Assembly (NCBI RefSeq): GCF_018598185.1
Contig: NZ_JAHESC010000010.1
Location: 1-64,000 of the forward strand
Origin: Dawidia soli
GTDB taxonomy: Bacteria; Bacteroidota; Bacteroidia; Cytophagales; Cyclobacteriaceae
DNA length: 64,000 nucleotides
Reading direction: 5' to 3'
Under the pieces are notes generated by a model. The model was not told where the DNA came from, ran no database searches, and worked only from the letters and a program-made list of their open reading frames with translations. Made by a program: the position numbers and the translations under genes. This document shows, one piece after another, positions 21,370-29,865 of the stretch; the stretch's first letter is position 1; every line of letters starts with the position of its first letter.

Positions 21370-22707
21370 ATGAGTCACTCCAGAAGAGATTTTATTAAGA
21401 AAGCGTCGGTCGTTACCCTGGGCGCGGCGGCATTTAGTGCCAAAAGTTATGCAAACATCATCGGCGCCAACGACCGCGTGCGTGTGGGCGTCGTGGGCTT
21501 CTCGGATCGCTTCCGGCAGTCCCTGTTCCCGGCCTTTCAGAACCATTATCAGGAACTGAACTTCGACATCGTAGCCGTCTCCGACCTGTGGAAGAAACGT
21601 CGCGAAGAAGGACAGGCCTTTCTGAAAGAGAAATTCGGGCACGACATCCAGGCGTGTGTCAACAACGACGAGCTCTATAAGATCAAAGACCTCGACGCGG
21701 TCATCATCAGCACGGCCGACTTTCAGCACGCGCTGCATACCATCGAAGCGGTAAAGGCCGGCTGCGATACCTATACCGAAAAGCCGTTTGCCGAAACGAT
21801 GGAAGACAACCGGGCGGCCTTCAAGGCGGTAAAAGATTCGAAAAAGATCGTGCAGATCGGATCACAGCGGCGCAGTGGCAAAAATTATCATGCCGCCGCC
21901 AAGTTCATTAAAGAAGGAAAGTTCGGACCCATCGTCATGGTGGAGCTTACCTGGAATGTAAACCAGCCCGGCCGTTGGCGGCGCCCGGCGCTCGTAGCCG
22001 AGCTCCGCGAGCAGGACACCGACTGGAAACGCTTCCTGCTGAACCGTCCCTTTGAAGCATTCGATCCACGCAAGTACCTGGAGTATCGTCTCTTCTGGCC
22101 CTACTCGTCGGGCATGCCCGGTCAGTGGATGAGTCACCAGATCGACACCGTACACTGGTTCAGCGAGCTGAAGCACCCGCGCAGCGTCGTGGCCAACGGA
22201 GGTGTATATTTCTGGAAAGACGGTCGTAAGAATTGGGATACCACCACGGCGGTATTCGACTACGGCGACGACAAGCAGGGCTTCCAAGTGCAGTTCACGT
22301 CTCGCATGATGAATGGCGACGAAAACCCCGCCGAGATATACTACTCCAACGGCGGTGAGCTGAATCTTAACACCAACAAAGTGTCGGCCCGCGGCGGCCT
22401 CAAAGAAGGCCCGGCGGCGGCCATGAATATGAAGCCGAACCTGCTGGCAGACCTGGATCTGACCATGACCGCCGAGAAAGTGGTAGCCTCTGCCAATACC
22501 GGTGGCGACGCCCTCACGTCGGCGCACATGCGCAACTGGATGGAGTGCGTACGTAGCCGCCAGCAGCCTAATGCGCCGGTAGAAGCAGGGTACTCACATT
22601 CCATCGCCACCATCATGACCAACGCCGCCGTGCGCACAGGCATGAAGGCCACCTTTGACGAAAAAACGCAAGAGGTAATGGTCGGCGGAAAAGTTTTTAA
22701 ATACTGA
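21370..22707 (+). CDS. Gfo/Idh/MocA family oxidoreductase, Tat-exported
   Basis: A 445-residue NAD(P)-dependent sugar oxidoreductase. The N-terminus holds a twin-arginine signal (SRRDFIKKASVVTLGAAAFSA), so it is probably folded with cofactor and exported to the periplasm. The Rossmann fold follows (VRVGVVGFSDRF), with the EKP motif (YTEKPFAET) near residue 138 and the C-terminal alpha/beta domain starting near IVMVELTWNVNQPG. It is the last gene of the operon with the GMC oxidoreductase and the DUF1080 protein and could reduce or interconvert 3-keto-sugar intermediates. A strong terminator follows. Confidence 0.9.
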   Translation: MSHSRRDFIKKASVVTLGAAAFSAKSYANIIGANDRVRVGVVGFSDRFRQSLFPAFQNHYQELNFDIVAVSDLWKKRREEGQAFLKEKFGHDIQACVNNDELYKIKDLDAVIISTADFQHALHTIEAVKAGCDTYTEKPFAETMEDNRAAFKAVKDSKKIVQIGSQRRSGKNYHAAAKFIKEGKFGPIVMVELTWNVNQPGRWRRPALVAELREQDTDWKRFLLNRPFEAFDPRKYLEYRLFWPYSSGMPGQWMSHQIDTVHWFSELKHPRSVVANGGVYFWKDGRKNWDTTTAVFDYGDDKQGFQVQFTSRMMNGDENPAEIYYSNGGELNLNTNKVSARGGLKEGPAAAMNMKPNLLADLDLTMTAEKVVASANTGGDALTSAHMRNWMECVRSRQQPNAPVEAGYSHSIATIMTNAAVRTGMKATFDEKTQEVMVGGKVFKY

Positions 22708-22727
22708 TCATTACATAGTTTCTGAAC

Positions 22728-22768
22728 CACGGGCAGAGAACCTCACGTTCTTTGCCCGTGTTTTTTTT
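22728..22768 (+). terminator. Rho-independent terminator of the GMC/DUF1080/Gfo operon
   Basis: The stem CACGGGCAGAGAAC/GTTCTTTGCCCGTG (14 bp, one G-T or mismatch) with a 5-nt loop is followed by eight T residues. It ends the three-gene operon. Confidence 0.92.
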
Positions 22769-22777
22769 GCGCAGCCG

Positions 22778-23581
22778 CTACCGTATGCGCGGTGCCTCTT
22801 CCACTTTGGCGCCACGTTCGTGAATGATGAGCTTTGAGACCTGTTTATTCTCTTCAACAAATTCGAACTGCAGATCGCGGTTGCGGAGGAAAAACAGCGT
22901 AGCCGTTTCGGGGTAAGCAATGACCTGAAAATTCACCGCCGTGATCTTTAGACCTTTTTCTTCCTGGGTCACGCGCAACGCACCGGCGGTAGGAGAGTTG
23001 TACGTTCCGCTGAGCCGCTTGAGCCGCGAAGCGGGCAAGGTCACGACCTTCGCCCTGGAAACAAATTCCGCCGGTTTATGATCGTAGCTCAGCACGCGCG
23101 CCATCTTCCACGCGCCACCGTTGTTGAGCCACAAGTGACTGAACCGCGCATGGCCATCCAGATATTCTTTCTTGCCGGGCTCCCGTACATAAAAGACATG
23201 CTCGCCTTCGAGGATGGCGGCGTACAGCTGGCCGTTGTTATACATCGGAAAGAACGTGACGGTGCCTTGCACCGGTTCGCGTCGCAGCTGCCAGCGGTCC
23301 GTATTGCCGCACAGCCCCGTGCGGGTCGATTCGTCAAACTTCTGTAGCCCCAGCGTGGGGCCGCCTTTGTCGTGGTAAAATTCCATGTCGTCGGCAAAGA
23401 AGAGCTTCATGCTGTCGGCATGGCAGGTATTATAGGCGTGCCAGAAAAGGCTGTCGCGGTGGAGGATTGTTGCTTGCAGTGCAGCGGCATCGTTGCGCTG
23501 ATCGGGTTGCGCGGCAACGGGCGTTGACAGTGTACAGCAGGCGAGAGCGATGGTGAGGATACTAACAAAATGTAATTTCAT
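22778..23581 (-). CDS. NTF2-like (DUF4440) secreted protein
   Basis: A 267-residue protein with a signal peptide (residues 1-24, ending PVAAQ). Residues about 35-165 form an NTF2/DUF4440-like cone fold (LFWHAYNTCHADSMKLFFADDMEFYHDKGG, ending in WLNNGGAWKMARVLSYDHKP). Residues about 180-260 form a second beta-rich domain (LKRLSGTYNSPTAGALRVTQEEKGLKI), like the small domain found after beta-lactamase-like or DUF4440 domains. No catalytic residues can be assigned. It is divergent from the FtsX-type permease at 23903, with a shared intergenic region carrying repeated half-sites. Confidence 0.82.
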   Translation of the reverse strand: MKLHFVSILTIALACCTLSTPVAAQPDQRNDAAALQATILHRDSLFWHAYNTCHADSMKLFFADDMEFYHDKGGPTLGLQKFDESTRTGLCGNTDRWQLRREPVQGTVTFFPMYNNGQLYAAILEGEHVFYVREPGKKEYLDGHARFSHLWLNNGGAWKMARVLSYDHKPAEFVSRAKVVTLPASRLKRLSGTYNSPTAGALRVTQEEKGLKITAVNFQVIAYPETATLFFLRNRDLQFEFVEENKQVSKLIIHERGAKVEEAPRIR

Positions 23582-23680
23582 AAGAACATTGTTTTAAGGG
23601 AGACGTGCTACGATATCTACTATGATGCCAGGCGTACGAACTGCGTTACACGCATAAAAAGGCAGGTTGCTTCCCAAAAA

Positions 23681-23797
23681 TTGTTCACCCTTGAACAAAC
23701 GGCGCGCAGATGTGAACAACGCCCGGCTTGTCTTTTCACCGGTCACACATCGCGCACACGGGTGGAGCAGGTGACCGCATCCGGACGATATTGTTCA
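23681..23797. promoter_or_regulatory. Cluster of four TTGTTCA half-sites in a divergent intergenic region
   Basis: The 321-bp gap 23582-23902 has no gene, but carries the heptamer TTGTTCA or its complement TGAACAA four times: 23681 (+), 23692 (-), 23713 (-) and 23791 (+). The first two form an 18-bp inverted repeat with a 4-nt spacer, and the third lies 21 bp, two helical turns, further on. This looks like an operator for the NTF2-like gene, the FtsX-type permease gene, or both. No regulator gene is adjacent. Confidence 0.5.
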
Positions 23798-23902
23798 GTT
23801 ATGATCGTAACAGAGTAATCGATAGGGGGAATTTTTTCCTATTGGCAGGTATTTATAGAATGGCACTGGTTTAGTGGCCAGCCTTGATTATTTTCGTAAC
23901 GT

Positions 23903-26332
23903 ATGCTTCGTAACTATATCATTCTTGCCTGGCGCAACATCCTGCGCAGCAAGGTTTACTCGTTGATCAATATCTCAGGACTTTCCCTGGGGATAACCTG
24001 TTGTCTGCTCCTGGCATTGTACATCCAGGATGAAATGGGCTATGATAAGCATCATACGCGGCTGGACGACCTTTACCGTATCTATACGCACTTCGAAACG
24101 GACTTCGGTTTTGGTCAACCCAATATCACAGGCATTTCCCCACCCATTCTTCCGGCCGTACGGGCCGAAGTGCCCGAGATCGAGGCGGCTGCCCGGTATG
24201 TTGGCGGTCGCTCACAAAACCTGATCACGTATGGTGACAACGTCTTTTACGAATCCGACGGCGTCATAGCCGACTCGTCGTTGTTTGACGTGCTCACGTA
24301 TGAATTCATCGAGGGCAATCCCCGCCGTGCGTTGGTCGAAGCAAACACGGTTGTCATCACAGACCGGCTTGCGCATAAGCTGTTCAATAAGGAATCGGCA
24401 CTCAACAAGCTCATCGAAATCAACCAGCAGGGTTTATCGGTAGTCTTTAAGGTCACGGGGGTCATTAAAGATCAAAAGAAGACGTTCGATCACATCAACT
24501 TTGCCACGTCGATGACCAGCGATGGCTTCGCCAAAGAACTGCGGTCCGAATATATGATGAACCAATGGGCCGGCGAGAATTTCTTTACCGGTGTTGTGAG
24601 GCTGGCGCCCGGTGTTGATATAAAGACGGTGGAAGCAAAGATGGACCAGGTTCTGATAAAATATGGTTCGGAGAGTCTGAAGGCGCTGGGCTTTCAAAAA
24701 TCCCTGCACCTCGAGCCGGTAAAGGATGTATACTTACGTTCCGACATCGGTCAAAGTGCCCGTATCAAGTATATCTATGTCATTGCGTCTATTGCCACTT
24801 TTATACTGATGCTGGCATGCATCAATTTTATGAACCTGTCCACCGCACGTGCCGGCAAGCGTGCCGCCGAGATCGGTATCCGTAAGGTAATGGGTGCATT
24901 CCGAAGCACGCTGATACGGCACATTCTGGGAGAAGCCATGGTTATTGTATTGCTGGCCATCGCCATCAGCATGGTGCTCGTACAGGTGTGCCTGCCGTAC
25001 TTTAACTACCTCACCAATAAAACCATTTCGTTTGACACCGGTAACGCCGGCTACTTTGCCTTGGCATTGCTGGTGCTGGCGGTCCTCACGGGTTTGCTGG
25101 CGGGCAGCTATCCGGCATTTTACCTATCATCATTCCAGCCCGCAGAAGTGCTGAAAGGCAAGTTTACGTTGAGCAATGCGTCGGGCCTGCTGCGGCGATC
25201 GCTGGTGGTTTTCCAGTTCGTCATTGCGATTACCCTGGTGTCGGGCATGATTATCATTTCGCGCCAGCTCAATTTTATGCAGCACAAAAACCTCGGCTTC
25301 GATGCCAACGCTAAAATCGTTTTGCCGCTACGCACCGCCGAGGCGCGCGATCGTTACGAAGGCCTGCGGAATGAGCTGCAGAAGTATGAAGCCGTCGAGA
25401 TGGTGTCGGGCGCGCGCTTCGCGCCGGGAACCCGGGTCTTTGGCGATATGATATTCTATTCGGAAGGGGGGTCGATGGAGACCGGCAGAACCAATTTTCG
25501 CAACGAGGTGGACCAGGGGTATGTCGAGCTGTTGGGGATCCCGATGCTGGCCGGGCGTACCTTCACCAGCAATCGTCCGATGGAAAGCCAGAATAAGATC
25601 ATCGTCAACCGGGCGTCGGCCAAACAGTATGGCTACGAGCCGGAAGAGATGGTGGGTAAGAATATTTACTTCGATTGGGAAAATAAGAAACATACCTTCG
25701 AAGTGATCGGCGTGATGGAAGACTACCATCACATCTCGGTCAGAGAGGAAATCAAACCGCTCATACTGGTCATGCCCGATACGATCAACGAATACGAAGT
25801 GATGATCGCCAGCCTGCGTCCGGGCGGCAACTTTGAAAAGGCCGTGGCCGGGGTCGAAAAGATCTGGAAAGCGCAGGTCGACAACACCCCGTTTGAGTAT
25901 TCCTTCCTCGATGAGAACGTTCAGAAGCAATACGACGAAGACCGTCGCGTGTCGCGCATCATCACCGCGTTTACCTGCATGGCCGTGTTGATCTCCTGCC
26001 TGGGCTTGTACGGTCTCTCTACCTACATGGCCGAACGGCGCTTTAAAGAGATCGGCGTGCGCAAGGTCATGGGCGCCAGCGTCCAGCAGATCGTCACGCT
26101 CATGTCGTCGGAGTTCGTCAAGCTGGTATTGGTGGCGTTGGCCCTGTCGGTGCCGCTGTCGTGGTACCTCATGGACCTGTGGTTGCAGGGATTTGCTTAC
26201 CGGGTTTCCATTGACGTGCTTATATTTGTTTACGCCGGAGGCATTGCGTTGATCATTGCCCTGGTCACCGTAAGTTTCGAGTCGCTCAAGGCGGCCTCCG
26301 CCAACCCGTTGACGGCCTTGCGTGCGGAATAA
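23903..26332 (+). CDS. ABC transporter permease, MacB/FtsX type
   Basis: An 809-residue inner-membrane protein with duplicated architecture. Each half has a periplasmic MacB-type domain and FtsX-type helices. TM1 is near residue 20-40 (ISGLSLGITCCLLLALYI), three helices lie around 285-400, another near 435-455, and three in the last 150 residues. Repeated FtsX signatures are AAEIGIRKVMGAFRSTLIR and RFKEIGVRKVMGASVQQIV. Bacteroidota have many such permeases that work with a separately encoded ATPase; none is adjacent. They are thought to be mechanotransmission devices or export factors rather than classical transporters. Confidence 0.93.
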   Translation: MLRNYIILAWRNILRSKVYSLINISGLSLGITCCLLLALYIQDEMGYDKHHTRLDDLYRIYTHFETDFGFGQPNITGISPPILPAVRAEVPEIEAAARYVGGRSQNLITYGDNVFYESDGVIADSSLFDVLTYEFIEGNPRRALVEANTVVITDRLAHKLFNKESALNKLIEINQQGLSVVFKVTGVIKDQKKTFDHINFATSMTSDGFAKELRSEYMMNQWAGENFFTGVVRLAPGVDIKTVEAKMDQVLIKYGSESLKALGFQKSLHLEPVKDVYLRSDIGQSARIKYIYVIASIATFILMLACINFMNLSTARAGKRAAEIGIRKVMGAFRSTLIRHILGEAMVIVLLAIAISMVLVQVCLPYFNYLTNKTISFDTGNAGYFALALLVLAVLTGLLAGSYPAFYLSSFQPAEVLKGKFTLSNASGLLRRSLVVFQFVIAITLVSGMIIISRQLNFMQHKNLGFDANAKIVLPLRTAEARDRYEGLRNELQKYEAVEMVSGARFAPGTRVFGDMIFYSEGGSMETGRTNFRNEVDQGYVELLGIPMLAGRTFTSNRPMESQNKIIVNRASAKQYGYEPEEMVGKNIYFDWENKKHTFEVIGVMEDYHHISVREEIKPLILVMPDTINEYEVMIASLRPGGNFEKAVAGVEKIWKAQVDNTPFEYSFLDENVQKQYDEDRRVSRIITAFTCMAVLISCLGLYGLSTYMAERRFKEIGVRKVMGASVQQIVTLMSSEFVKLVLVALALSVPLSWYLMDLWLQGFAYRVSIDVLIFVYAGGIALIIALVTVSFESLKAASANPLTALRAE

Positions 26333-26359
26333 CATAGAGTAGCAACCCAAATCCTAATC

Positions 26360-26827
26360 ATGAAAATAAACATCCTGGCGGGTGCATTGGCACTCGCCTG
26401 CGCCGGCTGCACGCCGGCCCACCAACCCGAGTCCCAGACTTCGAAGAACGTCGCCATGGGCACCTGGCAACTGGTGGCCAAGACGACGTACATCGGCGAC
26501 ACCGTCAGACACGACAAGATCGCCGGTACCCGGACCATCAAGATCATCAACGACACCCACTTCGCCTTTCTCACCCACGAGGCACCCATCCCCGGCGACA
26601 CGACCAGGCCTGCGCCGGTGTTCGTGGCCGGTGGCGGCACCTACACCTTGCGCGACAGCGTCTACACGGAAGTGTTAGAATATTGCAACTTCCGCGAGTG
26701 GGAAAACCACGAGTTCACGTTCACCCTGAAAGTAAAAGGCGACAGCCTCATCCAGTCGGGTGAAGAGAAAGTGGAGGCTGCCAACATCAGCCAGACCATC
26801 GTCGAGCGCTATATCCGGGTTAAATGA
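26360..26827 (+). CDS. Lipocalin-like lipoprotein
   Basis: A 155-residue lipoprotein with lipobox ACAGC near residue 17. The mature part has the pattern of small lipocalin-like (DUF4488-type) proteins: a conserved start GTWQLVAKTTY, a central HFAFLTHE strand and a closing ETIVERYIRV-like end (SQTIVERYIRVK). No catalytic residues are seen. It starts 27 nt after the permease gene and could be co-transcribed with it. Confidence 0.7.
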   Translation: MKINILAGALALACAGCTPAHQPESQTSKNVAMGTWQLVAKTTYIGDTVRHDKIAGTRTIKIINDTHFAFLTHEAPIPGDTTRPAPVFVAGGGTYTLRDSVYTEVLEYCNFREWENHEFTFTLKVKGDSLIQSGEEKVEAANISQTIVERYIRVK

Positions 26828-26848
26828 TATCATGTGCCGGTTCAGCGC

Positions 26849-27175
26849 TCATGGCGCGCCGGCACAAACAGCCTTGTCTTTTCCTAACGCCCGGGCGGCG
26901 TCGCAATAAGATGACAAGTTGATAATGGTCGGGGCAGAAGTTTTGTCGATGACGACAGACTCCTTCCCAACAGGATGGTTCGATTCAGCAGAAGTATTGA
27001 TGACAAGCTCATGCGTAACAGTCCGGCTGAAGAGCTTTTTATTAAACAGCTTGCGAAATACGTCGTATGAAATCGTTACGTATAAATATTTCAGGTTGTG
27101 CCGGGTTAAATTTTGGTTATACAAAATTTTGCCATGTACATCGTAAACCGGTAAAGCAACGTGTCGCTTAGACTA
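26849..27175 (-). pseudogene. Detached C-terminal part of the carboxypeptidase-regulatory-domain gene
   Basis: This frame opens at 27172 and has no ATG start. It reads VALPVYDVHGKILYNQNLTR and continues for about 90 residues to a stop at 26849. The upstream gene, in a different frame, ends with the unlikely tail TMYMAKFCITKI just where this frame begins, so the fragment is best read as its true C-terminus. The shift is near 27140-27160, and a single lost or gained base would join them. It may be a real mutation or an assembly error. Confidence 0.6.
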
Positions 27176-28008
27176 TGTTGGTTTTGGCCCCAGCTGTATC
27201 GGAAGTCAACTGCTTCAACAGCATTGCTGCGATCGTTGATTAAAATGTTCACTTCGGCCAGCTTGTCTTTCCGAACGCCGGAGATTCCCACGTAATGTTC
27301 CGCGCGCTTTGCGTCGTAGTTATAGCTGAAATTCCATTCATCGGTTACCGCGGGATTCATCACTCCGGAGGTGGATCGGATCAGATCGAAGTACAGAATG
27401 CTTTCAACGCTGTCGAAGTAATGGTAGTATCGCGGCGTAGCGACGGTGTTATCTTCGTAGATGACCCGTTTGACATCTTTTCCAAAATTGTTTTCTCGAA
27501 TCACCAGATTTTGCTCGAGCAACGATTGATATACGTCATTCTCTGCCGTGCTTTGCCAGTAACATGCCGTATTTAGAAAAGAAATATCGAGATAGTTCTT
27601 TTGAAAGTGGCTGATGGATCGCTTGAAGAATTCGCCGGCCGACAGGTCGCGGATAACGACCGGCGGTAATGCCGTCGTTTGTGGCGTTAAGAAAATAGGT
27701 TCATGTTCCGCAAACCCGCGCGGTGTCAGCACGATCGCACGCGGATCGTAACCAATGGAGGAAATATGAAGTGTATCCCCTATGGATTCAGTCGGCAATG
27801 ATAGGGCGAACGCTCCCTGAAGATCGCTCACGGTACCATGGAAAAGATGGGTAGCGTGACGTTTTACATAGACGTGCGCATAGGGAACGGGTGCTTTTGC
27901 ACCGTCTTCCAATATAACACCCCGGAACATGCGTGCTGTGCCCTGACCCGATGCGCCGAGGCCGGCCAGGCAACCGGCCAAAGAGATCAATAGCGTTTTC
28001 AGGTCCAT
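27106..28008 (-). CDS. Carboxypeptidase-like regulatory domain protein, probably frameshifted
   Basis: A 300-residue exported protein with a weak signal peptide ending near GQG. Residues about 25-110 form a carboxypeptidase-regulatory-like domain (FRGVILEDGAKAPVPYAHVYV, ISSIGYDPRAIVL). The next 180 residues resemble the second domain of Bacteroidota proteins that begin this way (AGEFFKRSISHFQKNYLDIS). The last dozen residues do not fit, and an adjacent frame carries a better continuation down to 26849. Substrate and role are unknown; family members sit in the outer membrane or periplasm. Confidence 0.75.
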   Translation of the reverse strand: MDLKTLLISLAGCLAGLGASGQGTARMFRGVILEDGAKAPVPYAHVYVKRHATHLFHGTVSDLQGAFALSLPTESIGDTLHISSIGYDPRAIVLTPRGFAEHEPIFLTPQTTALPPVVIRDLSAGEFFKRSISHFQKNYLDISFLNTACYWQSTAENDVYQSLLEQNLVIRENNFGKDVKRVIYEDNTVATPRYYHYFDSVESILYFDLIRSTSGVMNPAVTDEWNFSYNYDAKRAEHYVGISGVRKDKLAEVNILINDRSNAVEAVDFRYSWGQNQHSLSDTLLYRFTMYMAKFCITKI

Positions 28009-28179
28009 AAGCGTGTATAATCCAGGATGCCCGCGCTGACAAAATAGTTTTTTGCACGGTCGGGGTCAGAAGCTTTTTCTACAATTTTATTTGGTAAAAC
28101 CCCTTTTCATAAAAGAGCCTTTGGAAGTGTACACGGGCTGGTAACGATTGCGTAATTTGGTGCATAAACCACAAGATCT

Positions 28180-29373
28180 ATGTACTATTACCGATTGGGC
28201 AATATTCCTCCCAAGCGTCACACGCAATTCCGGCAACCCGATGGCAGCCTGTATAAGGAGGAGTTGGTAAGCTCCGAAGGTTTCTCCGGCATTTACTCCA
28301 ACCTGTACCATACCTACCCGCCCACCCGCATCAAGGCCGTGAAAGATCCGGTTAAATACGGGCCGACCCGTATCGACGACTACGCCCTGCGGCAGACCCA
28401 CCTCAACACCTCCAAAGTGGCCACCACCGGCGACGACTACCTGAGCGCCCGCAAGGTACTGCTCACCAATACAGACTGCTCAATCTCCATTTGTTCACCG
28501 CGCCAGCGCAAGACGGACTACTTTTATAAAAACGCCGAAGGCGACGAGGTGCTCTATGTACACGACGGGAAAGGCACGCTCATTTCCCCCTTCGGCAAGC
28601 TCGACATCCGGCAGGGCGATTACATTGTTATACCCCGCACCGTCATCTATAAGCTCGAGTTTGAAGAAGGTCCGTTGCGGTTGCTGATCATCGAGTCATC
28701 GTCGCCTGTAGAGACCGTCAAGCGTTATCGCAACCAGCTGGGACAGCTTATGGAGCACTCGCCCTATTGCGAGCGGGACATCCGTCCCCCGCACGAGCTG
28801 ATCACCGAGACGCGCCCCGGCGAGTATTTGCTGCAGATCAAAAAGCAGGGATACCTGCATCAGTATGTATATGACTACAGCCCCCTGGACCTGGTGGGAT
28901 GGGACGGCTTCCTCTGGCCCTATGCCTTCTCGATCCATGACTTCGAGCCCATCACGGGCCGCATACACCAACCGCCGCCGGTGCACCAGACATTCCAGGC
29001 GCACAATTTTGTGATCTGTTCGTTTGTGCCGCGCTTGTTTGACTACCACCCGCAAGCTATACCGGCGCCATACAACCACAGCAATATCGATTCCGACGAA
29101 GTATTGTATTATGCAGAAGGCAACTTCATGAGTCGTCGCGGCATTGAGCGCGGGTCGTTTACACTTCACCCGGGAGGATTGCCGCACGGGCCGCACCCCG
29201 GCACGGTAGAGAAAAGCATTGGTGCCAAAGAGACGCACGAGCTGGCCGTAATGATCGACACATTCAGGCCCTTATTCCTCACAAGTGATTCGCTGGAATT
29301 CCTCGATGCCAACTACCCCATGAGCTGGACAGACCCCGCCCCGGGATCCTTTCATGAGGTAAATACGCCGTAA
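28180..29373 (+). CDS. hmgA: Homogentisate 1,2-dioxygenase
   Basis: Opens the aromatic ring of homogentisate with O2 to give maleylacetoacetate, in tyrosine and phenylalanine breakdown. The 397-residue length suits the shorter bacterial form. Fe(II)-ligand regions are clear: PYNHSNIDSDEVLYYAEG (His and Glu) and LHPGGLPHGPHPG (His). The N-terminal jelly-roll half contains DEVLYVHDGKGTLISPFG. No other gene of the pathway (hppD, maiA, fahA) lies in the window, so it stands as a single gene. Confidence 0.95.
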   Translation: MYYYRLGNIPPKRHTQFRQPDGSLYKEELVSSEGFSGIYSNLYHTYPPTRIKAVKDPVKYGPTRIDDYALRQTHLNTSKVATTGDDYLSARKVLLTNTDCSISICSPRQRKTDYFYKNAEGDEVLYVHDGKGTLISPFGKLDIRQGDYIVIPRTVIYKLEFEEGPLRLLIIESSSPVETVKRYRNQLGQLMEHSPYCERDIRPPHELITETRPGEYLLQIKKQGYLHQYVYDYSPLDLVGWDGFLWPYAFSIHDFEPITGRIHQPPPVHQTFQAHNFVICSFVPRLFDYHPQAIPAPYNHSNIDSDEVLYYAEGNFMSRRGIERGSFTLHPGGLPHGPHPGTVEKSIGAKETHELAVMIDTFRPLFLTSDSLEFLDANYPMSWTDPAPGSFHEVNTP

Positions 29374-29526
29374 TAACCGGTAGTTTTGTTGATTCAACGG
29401 GTACGGGCGATGAGCGATTTGTTTCCTTTTCGTCCGAAATATTACTACTGTGTTATATACGCCAGGTTGCCTAAACACAGGGCATATGATTTGCGTTTAT
29501 TGTAGTGTCAAACAACCACTACATGT

Positions 29527-29730
29527 ATGACAAACTTTGATCAGAAACACCAGATCCTGGCGTCGTTAGATACGCTGGACCAGGAACAGACCCAGCAGGT
29601 TATGGCATACATCAAGAGCCTGACCTACCAGTCTGCGGAAGAAGTGTCGTATCAGAAATTCAAACGTGAAGCCATGAAGGAGATCCGCCAGGCATTGGGG
29701 GGCTCCCGCAAGCTGCGCCCGTATTTCTAA
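29527..29730 (+). CDS. Hypothetical small protein, alpha-helical
   Basis: A 67-residue protein that I do not recognise. It is strongly helical and polar. The N-terminal half (ILASLDTLDQEQTQQVMAYI) resembles the helix pair found at the start of antitoxin-like or DUF2281-type small proteins, and the C-terminal half is basic (FKREAMKEIRQAL, ending KLRPYF). No toxin gene lies next to it. An ATG preceded by an A-rich tract and normal codon use support it as real. Confidence 0.6.
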   Translation: MTNFDQKHQILASLDTLDQEQTQQVMAYIKSLTYQSAEEVSYQKFKREAMKEIRQALGGSRKLRPYF

Positions 29731-29756
29731 GCGCTACTGACCCCGCCACATAAACA

Positions 29757-29777
29757 CCGGGATCATCGCCATCCCGG
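29757..29777 (+). terminator. Hairpin after small hypothetical gene
   Basis: A perfect 7-bp stem CCGGGAT/ATCCCGG with a 7-nt loop lies 27 nt after the stop codon, with no T-run. A weak terminator candidate. Confidence 0.35.
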
Positions 29778-29865
29778 CAGGGAATCATATCCCGTCTGAA
29801 ACGCTGGCCCCAGAGACTGGCAAGAGCCTTCGTCGCCCTTCATAAACCGACCTTACGGGAATCCC

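Noticed and set aside
23861-23875. TGGCAC element resembling the -24 part of a sigma-54 promoter before the FtsX-type permease
   Set aside because: The matching -12 GC element is missing at the right spacing, so it is probably chance.
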